Source of the DNA: Litoditis marina
Taxonomy: Eukaryota; Nematoda; Chromadorea; Rhabditida; Rhabditidae
Length of the DNA stretch: 64,000 nucleotides
Reading direction: 5' to 3'
Assembly (NCBI GenBank): GCA_964036275.1
Contig: OZ038436.1
Location: 20,735,904 to 20,799,903, forward strand
Shown here: positions 27,301-34,400 of the stretch, piece by piece
How positions within the stretch are numbered: the stretch's first letter is position 1
Layout of the letters: the number at the start of each line of letters is the position of its first letter
Notes under the pieces: generated by a model
Databases searched by the model: none
The model's input: only the letters and a program-made list of their open reading frames with translations
What the model was told of the DNA's origin: nothing
Made by a program: the position numbers and the translations under genes

Positions 27301-30300
27301 CGGGGTTCCCGACCACCCGACGCCGTTCCTCATCTTCCTCAAACGAGTGAAGGTGATGAATCCACCAGATGCCGGACCCATCATCTCACATTGCAGGTAG
27401 GTAGATATTGATTACTTTGTTTGTTGTCTTGTCTTTGGAGTCAGGGTCGGGTAGAATGTTTGATGAGCATTCTAGCTGCTCAAAAGTGCAGAATAATGAA
27501 CCATGATATCAAATTTGTTAGTAAGAGCAATGGTAACCCGGGGGCTTTTCCATTTTTGAAACTACGCGAACTACTGTAGATATTTCGCTTCTCAATAGAA
27601 TGCTTTTCATTGGAGAAGTACAGTGCGAAACATCAAATGATCACTTGGAAAATGTTAAAACATAACTTCTGTCTTTTTCAGTGCTGGCATTGGTCGCACC
27701 GGAGCCTTCATCGTGATAGACTGTATGTTGGAACGACTGCGATACGAGAATACGGTAGATATATTCGGATGTGTCACCACCCTGCGAAGCCAGCGATCCT
27801 ACATGGTTCAGGTGAGGAGTAGATTCAGATATTAGTTTCTCCACTTTTTGCTGAATGGTTTGGAGGAGATGCATTAAGTAATATTGGTTCAGATTTCTCC
27901 GAAGTCGAATTTCCACGTTCTCAAGTATAGAATACAACGTTCTTCAACCATTGTTGTCGCATCGACGCAGTTCAGCTAGTCCTTTTGATTTTGATATGAG
28001 AAAATAAACTATTCGAGTATGTGGGTAAAATCTTTGTCTTGCAGACGGAAGACCAGTACGTTTTCATCCACGACGCAGTTCTGGACGGAGTGAATAGTGG
28101 CTCGACGGAGGTGCCTGTGACCAAACTACACCAACACCTGCAACAGATTCGATCGATAGATGGACACGGCGTATCGGGACTCGAAATGGAATATCGGGTG
28201 AGATTGACTATCTTTTATCATTTTTAGGTGTTAGGTTTAACAGTTACTTTTTGATGGCTGGTTTTCTTGTGAATCTTGAACTCTTCGTAATATTTGTTGT
28301 GTACTAATTTTGTAAATTGTTGTACTTCTGTGAGCAAGTAAATTTAGGTTGGTAAAGGGAGAATCTATATTTTGTAACTCAAAGAACTTAGTTTGTTTAT
28401 ATTCGTTAATTCGAAGTATAAACTTTTTTGTCCGTTTTCCAGCACCTATCCACCCTGAAGTGGGCGAACAGTCGGTGTGCGGTGGCTAATCTGCCGGCGA
28501 ACCGGAACAAGAACCGGCAGCTGACGGTTGTTCCGTTCGACACGAACCGAGTCATCCTCAGGGCCATACAGGGCATCGACGGCAGCGATTACATAAATGC
28601 CAGCTGGCTGGATGGGTACAGGTTAGTTATGTAATTGTATTATAAATAGGTATGTTATTATTATAAGTAGTGTTGGCAGCGATTTTATCAACGGCTGGCT
28701 AGAGGGATACAGGTTATTTGGAGAGGTGGTTGTTGGTTCCTGCCAGCTGTAGGATCACATTATGGTAAACTTGACCACCCATTCAGGAAATTTGGGAGAT
28801 GTGGGGCAGAGTTGGACTTTTCCTAATCAAAAATGAAAAGGGTTTGTCAAACTATGGTATATGTGCAGAACAAAAATCGAGAATATTTGAAAATGAAGTT
28901 AATTTTTTGTATTGTGTGAATCATTTTTTCATATTCGTTGTTACAGGGAACGAGGAGCGTACATGGCCACCCAGGCGCCCATCGAAGAGACGATTTTCGA
29001 CTTCTGGAGGATGGTCTGGGAACACGAGTGCGCCATTATCGTCATGCTCACGACCAACTGGGAACTGAACAGGGTGAGTGGCACACTTTTCGAAAGTTTG
29101 TAAATTGTATTATCGAAGTACTTTTTTGTTTTTAGGTCAACATTGGGGTAATAATAAGGATAACAAAGTAGGATGATGTGAAGCAACTCCAAATCATGAC
29201 TCATATTACCTACCCATCTGTCAACATGGATCTGGTTGTAGCTTAAACCCATACAAACTTTTCAATTTTTTAAGTATGTGGTTCAGTTAAATGTGTATTC
29301 AATAGTTTGAATGAAGTTATTGTTTCCTTTTCCAGGGCGATTGTGTGGAGTACTGGCCGTTGGAGACGGGTACTCAATACGGTAACCTGGTCGTTGAGCC
29401 TATAGCCGAGTACAACATGCCGCAGTACGTGTTGCGCGAGTTCCGTCTGAGTGACATGCAATCGGGCATGTCCCGGACGGTGCGCCATTTCCAGTTCACC
29501 GAGTGGCCCGAGCACGGACCGCCCAAGACCGGAGAACTTTTCATCGACTTTATACAACAGGTATTTATTTATATACTTTGAATAAATGGGCACTCGCTAT
29601 CTGAGAGAGAGGAAAAACTAGGTGAAAATAAATAAGTTTCTATTATTTTTGATAGTTTACAGTTCGTTGTATTGTTGCCTCTTGAGATTTCGTCTGTAGG
29701 GCATATTTGGGAGACAGTCATGATTTTTATGACTTTCACAAGTAACCATTCATCAAACAGATCGGAAGATTAATAAATAAACTGGGTTGCTTGCTGGAAA
29801 TCCACTGTTTTGAGGACTTGTCGAAACGAGAAAACATTTATAGAGAATAGTCAAGTTCTTTTTGTTATTCTAAACACGCATCTTGCAGGTTCACCGTACC
29901 AAGTCGCAGTTCGGTGTGGATGGTCCGATCGCGGTTCACTGCAACAGCGGGGCCGGTCGCACGGGGGTATTTGTCGCCCTGGCCATACTTCTCGATCGAC
30001 TCCGGTTGGAACATGTCGTCGATGTTTTCACAACGGTTCGTTCTATAAATCTGTAAAGTGGGTGTATTTAGCAGAATCGGGAATTAGATATACCGAAATT
30101 TTACCGGCTCATTCGTCTAGAATCGAAAACATTAGAGAAATATAGGGGGAAGAGAATAGGTAAACAAATCTCATCAGCGTTCTATTGCAGTTTTGCCTAT
30201 TTTTTTGAGCTCATGGAGTGGTCTGGATTATTTAAGTAGGTATTTATATCAAAACGGCGTGTAGATTTAGACCTCGATGATAATTCAGTTCGTAGGATGT

Positions 30301-30449
30301 CCCAGAGATTTCAATTCATTGTGATGTTTCAGGTGAAACTGCTGCGCACAGAACGACAGAACATGGTACAGGACAAGGAGCAGTACGAGTTCCTATACCA
30401 GGCCGCTCTCGAGTTCATTGCCTCCTACGACCAATACGCCATGTCATAG
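3252..30449 (+). CDS. ptp-3/Lar: LAR-type receptor protein tyrosine phosphatase, 31 exons, 5' partial
   Basis: Exons: 3252-3301, 3553-3687, 4007-4130, 4343-4457, 4765-4856, 5034-5176, 6575-6685, 10901-11027, 18019-18104, 18369-18533, 19272-19381, 19736-19879, 20165-20252, 20927-21094, 21362-21457, 21624-21818, 24216-24308, 24583-24764, 25021-25180, 25483-25615, 25781-25878, 26326-26511, 26776-26955, 27179-27396, 27682-27811, 28045-28197, 28443-28621, 28947-29073, 29336-29560, 29889-30035, 30333-30449. All introns are GT-AG and phases match at every junction, giving 1,424 codons after a split first codon and ending in TAG. Order: FN3 repeats, polybasic cleavage region, one transmembrane helix, catalytic D1, D2. 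The D1-D2 order, the FTWEHS and KNRYANV motifs in D1 and the YNMPQY motif in D2 are diagnostic of the LAR/PTPRD/PTPRS/PTP-3 family, adhesion receptors in axon guidance and synapse organisation. Ig domains and signal peptide would lie upstream. Identity is secure; the species-level symbol is inferred. Confidence 0.96.
5177..6574 (+). other. LAR intron with a CCAGTAAG-family MITE
   Basis: No exon is supported. A foldback element of the CCAGTAAG family occupies about 5647-5828. The rest is AT-rich single-copy sequence. Confidence 0.6.
5647..5828. mobile_element. CCAGTAAG-family MITE, copy 2
   Basis: The left end is CAAACACCAGTAAGGTCCG and the right end, reverse complemented, is CATACACCAGTAAAGTTGTC. 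Internal AAAAAGTAGTCCGTTTT and AAGTAGACCGATTTTCCTA match copy 1 in order. It is about 180 bp. Confidence 0.8.
6792..6898. mobile_element. MITE family A, copy 1
   Basis: An approximately 107-bp foldback. It begins AGGACGATTATGTGGACCA and ends with the reverse complement, and the inner arms AACGGTCCTTTAAACTGCA / TGTAGTTTAAAGG pair as well, so nearly the whole element can fold back. It lies about 100 bp downstream of the 6575-6685 LAR exon. It has no coding capacity and is a non-autonomous DNA-transposon derivative. Confidence 0.85.
7122..8787. mobile_element. Non-autonomous inverted-repeat element, about 1.67 kb
   Basis: The left end reads GTGGCCGTATTCACCAAT followed by GTCGCGGGAA; the right end is its reverse complement (ATTGGTGAATACGGCCAC). 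Each terminus carries a second internal TATTCACCAAT, and both about 180-bp ends are packed with CCCGCGGGA / TTCCCGC motifs in opposite orientation. The 1.3-kb interior is AT-rich, has no long ORF and contains a poly-G run near 7902. It sits in the 6686-10900 LAR intron. No clear target-site duplication could be read. Confidence 0.82.
8788..10900 (+). other. LAR intron, nothing recognised
   Basis: This AT-rich remainder of the intron runs up to the 10901 exon. I see no exon, RNA gene or repeat that can be supported. Confidence 0.5.
11068..11178. mobile_element. MITE family A, copy 2
   Basis: This copy starts AGGACGGTTATGTGGACCAA and ends TTGGTCCACATAATCGTACT. The inner arms ACGCTTCGGTCCTTTAAAC and GTTTAAATGACCGAAGC are also inverted. 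It starts 40 bp after the 10901-11027 LAR exon. Confidence 0.83.
11179..15428 (+). other. Large LAR intron, 5' part, without a supportable gene
   Basis: This AT-rich sequence has only short chance ORFs. A TTG-initiated frame near 15128-15213 looks like a hydrophobic leader, but no donor joins it in phase to the nested gene at 15441. A CT microsatellite lies at 15344-15390. Confidence 0.5.
15344..15390. repeat. CT dinucleotide microsatellite
   Basis: An uninterrupted CT/TC tract of about 40 bases lies just upstream of the acceptor of nested gene 1 and may act as its polypyrimidine tract or be promoter-proximal. Confidence 0.95.
15441..16857 (+). CDS. Nested two-exon gene in a LAR intron, unknown acidic protein
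   Basis: Exons 15441-15681 and 16634-16857 join in phase to give a 154-residue protein ending in TAG. The ATG is 12 nt after a strong acceptor (TTCGCAG at 15428), as expected for a trans-spliced first exon. AATAAA follows 28 nt after the stop. The N-terminus is acidic and Tyr-rich ([17 protein letters not shown]), the middle has one predicted helix ([13 protein letters not shown]), and there are two Cys. Exons are GC-richer than the flanks. I recognise no family. It cannot be a regular LAR exon: read in LAR phase from the 11027 donor, it stops within about 11 codons. It could still be an alternative LAR 3' terminus with a very short tail, but the good in-frame coding sequence argues for an independent gene. 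Confidence 0.68.
16885..16890 (+). promoter_or_regulatory. AATAAA poly(A) signal of nested gene 1
   Basis: The hexamer lies 28 nt downstream of the TAG at 16855-16857. It supports a transcript that ends inside the LAR intron. Confidence 0.6.
17391..17879 (+). CDS. Nested single-exon gene, probable secreted 162-residue protein
   Basis: The ATG immediately follows a CTTAG acceptor-like sequence. The protein begins with a probable signal peptide ([19 protein letters not shown]), continues with a polar Ser/Pro/Arg-rich body containing a short repeat ([11 protein letters not shown] / [11 protein letters not shown]), and ends with a hydrophobic helix ([14 protein letters not shown]) and a Lys-rich tail. 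The ORF is markedly GC-richer than its flanks, which favours real coding. No family is recognised. It lies 500 bp after nested gene 1 on the same strand and 140 bp before the next LAR exon. No canonical AATAAA is seen before that exon, so it may share a transcript with a neighbour. Confidence 0.55.
   Translation: MLKMMLSLFLLPSIIGCDILFAGLLSPLNSLLVDQDLYWANSSGPPNVSHSASRDPIYVSHSPSRDGDLLARFPRSRVRSRQPLPFSVGDFTFASAYEGSLDPPKDRRGVSGHESEYSFVDPVPTSMPRPGPAHTPPGILSAVISSLLGQGKQFFSKMYLKN
20580..20720. repeat. Decayed CCAGTAAG-family element
   Basis: CCAGTAAG, a CTTCATGATTTTG internal block and a terminal GGCTATGCGGCAAACTT stretch follow the same order as the copies at 2.8 and 5.65 kb, with many substitutions. 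Confidence 0.5.
21164..21259. mobile_element. MITE family A, copy 3 (left end truncated)
   Basis: It contains GGACCAATCCCGTGTCAACG, TTTAAACTGCAATTAG and the inverted half ATTGCAGTTTAAAGGACTG...GGGATTGGACCACAT. The outermost GGACGATTATGT of the left end is missing. It lies 70 bp after the 20927-21094 LAR exon. Confidence 0.82.
21871..21973. mobile_element. MITE family A, copy 4
   Basis: It starts AGGACGATTATGTGGTCCAA and ends TTGGTCCACATAATCGTTCT. The arms join through a centre AAACTGCAATTTTCAATTGC that is itself nearly palindromic. It starts about 50 bp after the 21624-21818 LAR exon. Confidence 0.85.
22270..22284. repeat. Poly-C tract
   Basis: A run of about 14 C inside the 21819-24215 LAR intron. 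Confidence 0.9.
22735..23608. mobile_element. Inverted-repeat element with GTTTACTGCGGG arrays and a perfect palindrome
   Basis: The left end carries a 50-bp palindrome (22751-22800) followed by tandem GTAAATCTGCA, GTAAACCCGCA and GTAAATGCGTA units. The right end (about 23490-23600) carries at least five units of the opposite orientation (GTTTACTGCGGG and variants). The outer ends read CCCCGGTTTGACTGCCGATT and, inverted, GCGGATTTAACCCTGG. The interior of about 600 bp is AT-rich and non-coding. It behaves like a non-autonomous element with inverted subterminal repeat arrays. Confidence 0.75.
23630..23720. repeat. Partial CCAGTAAG-family element
   Basis: CATACCCCAGTAAGGTGTGAC and the internal CAAATTCATGATTTTTGATC resemble the left half of the copy at 5.65 kb. 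The right half is absent. Confidence 0.55.
24700..25040 (+). other. Transmembrane helix and start of the cytoplasmic tail
   Basis: The exon ending at 24764 encodes a hydrophobic run ([20 protein letters not shown]), and the next exon opens with basic residues (WMRCNKK), as expected for a stop-transfer boundary. Exons 25021-25180 and 25483-25615 encode a juxtamembrane region rich in Ser, Pro and Gly. Confidence 0.93.
25781..28197 (+). other. Phosphatase domain D1, predicted active
   Basis: Exons 21-26. D1 starts with the LAR wedge ([17 protein letters not shown]) and then has the phosphotyrosine-recognition loop [27 protein letters not shown], the substrate WPD loop ([11 protein letters not shown]), the P-loop [10 protein letters not shown] split by the 27396/27682 intron, and a Q-loop-like [14 protein letters not shown]. 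Cys, Arg, Asp and the recognition Tyr are all present, so D1 should be catalytic. Confidence 0.96.
26010..26160. repeat. 35-bp minisatellite, four units
   Basis: The unit core ACTAACTCAACTTTTTCAAA followed by TGTTTAAGTTAA repeats about four times with few changes, the last unit truncated. It lies in the 25879-26325 LAR intron, upstream of the D1 exon at 26326. Related, weaker TAACTAATCTAAC sequence continues to about 26300. Confidence 0.88.
28443..30449 (+). other. Phosphatase domain D2, predicted weak or inactive
   Basis: Exons 27-31. The D1 recognition motif KNRY is replaced by KNRQ, the acid loop reads WPEHGPP instead of WPD, and the P-loop reads [10 protein letters not shown] where family members usually have HCSAGVGRTG. 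The Cys and Arg of CX5R remain. The remaining sequence aligns with LAR D2 ([37 protein letters not shown]) and ends in DQYAMS-stop. Replacement of the general-acid Asp by Glu is known in LAR-family D2 domains. Confidence 0.93.
28674..28712 (+). pseudogene. Partial tandem copy of the end of LAR exon 27
   Basis: About 52 bp after exon 28443-28621 the sequence again reads GGCAGCGATTTTATCAACG...TACAG followed by GTTATT, matching the exon's own end GGCAGCGATTACATAAATGC...TACAG|GTTAGT. It encodes [13 protein letters not shown] against [14 protein letters not shown] in the exon. The reading frame and a donor-like GT are kept, but there is no acceptor close upstream and most of the exon is missing, so it is a relic or a decoy 5' splice site. 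Confidence 0.72.
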
Positions 30450-31025
30450 TATCTACTGATCTTTGGTCTTTGTAGTTTGGTTCTCCAGCAATGTCTGTTG
30501 TATGCATTGCATCTCACGGGTTCTTCTCATACATCCACATATGATGATCGTAGTCGGTCAGCAGTCACCATGCCTATCCCCCATCTTTCCATAGTGTCTC
30601 ACGGGTTATTGAGAGCGCATATATATTTTAGTTGTTATTGATTTGAGAACCCTCCTCAGCACAAGTCATGTTGTATCTCTGTCTCATATGTTGTCTATTT
30701 CTATCAATCTATTGTAATAATCTACTCTCAGGTAGCAACTTTTATTCGCGAATTGTCCCAGTTTGTAATAGAGCTGGCTTCTCTGAGTTTAATTTTGGTA
30801 GAATAAGAGCCAACAGCCGGCCCAGTGAAAAATGTGCTTTGGGGATCTCTCATAATTTTGTTTTTGTCATTTTCTCATCTTTATACTTTGCAATACTGTG
30901 TATGCTCGTGTACTAACTTACTCGAGCTCACCGAAAGATTGTTCTAGTAGGATTTTCCTCATTTATTTTCCCTCTTGAAGTATGATTGTGATTCTACTTC
31001 AGATTATAACATGCAATGTTTATTA

Positions 31026-31043
31026 AATAAACTATTAAATAAA
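31026..31043 (+). promoter_or_regulatory. Polyadenylation signals for the LAR transcript
   Basis: Two AATAAA hexamers (31026-31031 and 31038-31043) lie about 580 nt after the LAR stop codon and before the convergent three-finger gene. They are the first clear pair on this strand. The region 30450-31025 holds no supportable ORF and is read as 3' UTR. Confidence 0.55.
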
Positions 31044-31365
31044 ATTGTTGATTTGTCGAAACTGAAAGATAATCACATTTTTCTAACGAATGAACAAATT
31101 CAAGACATTGAAAAAAATAGTTTATTTCAACGTTAAATCAGTTCTTCCACTGGCTGTAATCTGCGTACATTTTAAGCTGCGTAAAAACTTGTGACAATTA
31201 AAAGTTTAGCGAGACAAATTTACGTTTAGCTTGTATAGGTGACCAAATCTGAGCCTCCCACACATCAAGTTACGAGTTACAAAAGAGAACATGGATCAAA
31301 CTACAAAGACATCTGCAGATGACTCCAACGTGTACCGGTTCGGCCTGTCCAATCTATTGAAAGAG

Positions 31366-31374
31366 CCCTATTTA
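31366..31374 (-). promoter_or_regulatory. Probable poly(A) signal of the three-finger gene
   Basis: TTTATT on the + strand (AATAAA on the minus strand) lies about 125 nt beyond the stop codon at 31498-31500. Confidence 0.4.
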
Positions 31375-31497
31375 TTATCAAATTCACTATTTTAATTAAT
31401 GTTACTAATGTAATACATATAAAGTTCACAAAGCGTACAATATTATTTGTATACAGGATATCTACAGTATTGATATTGGATAACCAACAGGAGCTAT

Positions 31498-34400
31498 CTA
31501 TAACTGACCTTGTTGAGAACCTGAACAGAAACCCTTCTTCGACTTGTCAGAAAAGTGAATATCGACTTCGCCATGACGAATAGCCAGAGTTGGACTCAGA
31601 ATAGTAGTCGTGCCCTTCTTGTACTGAAAGAAATTAACATATCTACTGTTGTTTTGTTCATTAATATACATTAAACATAATGCAACCAAATAACACAAAT
31701 GAGTTCACGTTGAAGTTGTAATACTGCTCAATGTTACCGAAACGCCTTCGATTAAAAGTTCAAGGAAGAGGCTGTTATATAGGAAAAACTGATGAAATGA
31801 ACGGGTGATAACGACAATTGGTTCAAAATGAAAAACACCTCAGAATGGTCAACGTCCCCGTTCTTTCTGTTCTGGTAGTAGTGAAGAATTTCTGAAATGT
31901 GATTAGTCGAATCGAATGGTGGCACGGCCAATTCACTCGAAAACCGGGTACTTCCCGAACCGAACCGCGAACCTGTCACTGGAGAACCGAATCGACCCAA
32001 CCAACATTCTGAACCGACCGGTTCTCCGGTGATAGGTTTGAACCGAACCGACATTAATCCTGAATTATACAAAAGAGTCGTTTACTAGGTAAAATGGGTG
32101 GATCCCGGTTCGGTTCGACGCACTCACTGGAGAACCGGTCGGTTCCATATGGAGATTCGGTCGGTTCGGTTCTTCAGTGACCGGCTCGCGGTTCGGTTCG
32201 GGAAGGACACGGTTCTCCAGTATATTGATCTGGTCGCACAGAGCTGTCGCGTCTGTCACACGCGAATCTAAATTCAAAATGTTCCTCTTAACCAAGAGAA
32301 TAGTACACAAAATTTATGAGCTACTGCAGAAGTAGACAGAATCAACATAGTAATCGAATATTGAGAACTGCGAAATGGGAGAAATCTAACAAATGTAAAG
32401 TTGTATAAAAAGAAACTCACCCTTGCTACCCGAGTACACATATTGCTTGTAGACCTGAAAAACAAACTGAACTCGAAATTCAAAAAAAAAACATTTCTGC
32501 TTTGACCGACAAGCATACACTTTTTACCTTTTCTATTCTGGAACTTTGTCGACTAAAACAGAAGTCTCCAAATATTCAGAAAACAACAAATACACTCTGA
32601 AGTTGATACATCACGCAAACATGAAAACACGTAATTGAAGGGGATAACAATCAGGAATTTCGCAAACAACAAAAATCAATGGATTTCTCGGGTAAATAAA
32701 CGATTTCAACGGATCTGTGGAATCAAATTCCTCGTAGTTCGATCAGTGCATGCATAACTGCTGAATCGCGCACAAAATATGCCAAAGTCAAACTAGAAAC
32801 TTGGACTGGACGAATTGACCATTTCACTGAGCGGAATCCTATATATTATGACTTTTTTGAAAATAGCTATGAAATGTTCATCAGAAGTTTTCATTAGGAG
32901 GTTGATTTGTAGTGTTGTTTCACGTAAATGCCACAGGTCACGGAAATTATTGAAATATTTATTCACATATGTACGATAGAATATAACTCAAACACGATTC
33001 ACACTACTTTGTAGCGAACCAACATTATAAATGAGGATATTCTTCACCAAATAATAATTGCGCCATCCGTGAATAGTGGGAACTGAACTCTGAACTAGCG
33101 TGGTCGTTGAAAAAGATTGAACACAGCCTAATTGATGCGTGATACTTGTGCAGCTCACAAAAACGAACATATCTAAGTTTTCTAGAACGATTATATAATT
33201 AATAATCCATACTTTAAGAATGTATCAAAAGAACGATTATATAATTAATAATTCATACTTTAAGAATGTATCAAAAGAACGATTATATAATTATACTTTA
33301 ATAATGTAACAAACTATACAGTAATCCACAAAATGGTAGCGAAACCATTGAGGCAGTATTGAGATTGGAGATAACTTTATCCTTTTTCCTTCTACTGCCT
33401 CCATAGATGGTAGACAACTCCACATCGGATGGGGAGTTACAGTTGTTCTCCTGACAACAGCAGAGAGAAAACTGAAAAATGTAAGAAACGGATGAATTAC
33501 TTATATTAAATAAAGTACTTGCAGTTTCCGGTAGTCCTAGTGTTGATAATAATGCGATTGGTTAGGAATGAGAAGGAACGTTTAATTCATACTTGGCGCC
33601 TCCGTAGGTCGATGAGAGTACAACAGGTTCAAACCACCTAACTATCTCTGGCGGCGTAGCAAACCGTCCAACCTCATGAGAAGTACATATCAGTTTCTCC
33701 TGCGAATCTCATGAGCTACTCGTGAACCTCCAATGTTGTAACATAGCAATCGATAAAATAAATTTTTCTGAGAATTCGGTGAGATATTGCTCACAAGGTA
33801 TCCTATGAGGTTTTTGAGGGATTTTTACCGCACCTGGTCTACACGATAACAAGTTGACAAACAAGTCCCACATATCCCATAAATCTGTTCGGAGAACAGA
33901 ATTTATTGCTGAAATACAGACTTATCACTTACGTTTCCCTTCATTCCGTCGTAGTGACTTCTCTGGGAGCACCCGACCATTTTACTACACGTTTGACGAT
34001 CTCCCCCGGTGTAGGCACAACGGGATGAAATGCCTTGCTGGAAGGTATTGTCTGAAAAAAAACAGGTATTGAGATTAAATATAACTTCAGGTCGATTCAA
34101 CTTTGAACTAATTTCCCGCGAAAAAAAACAGCCTATATTATCAAGATCGAGTACAATCTCTGGTCTTCAACTTTGAACTAATAATTCTATAAATAACTGT
34201 TGGTAAAATTTCAAACACAATCAACAACTAGGTAATTCATCAAACCTTTTAAACTTGGAAAGCGGCAGGGTATTATAATTTTCTCGATGCTATGTGTATT
34301 TGTATAAAAAAACGATGTAAAGTGAGAGACGATTAGCTTTTGAGATTGAACTGCATGGAATATAGAAAAGGAGGACAATAACTCAAGAGGGAAATAAAAA

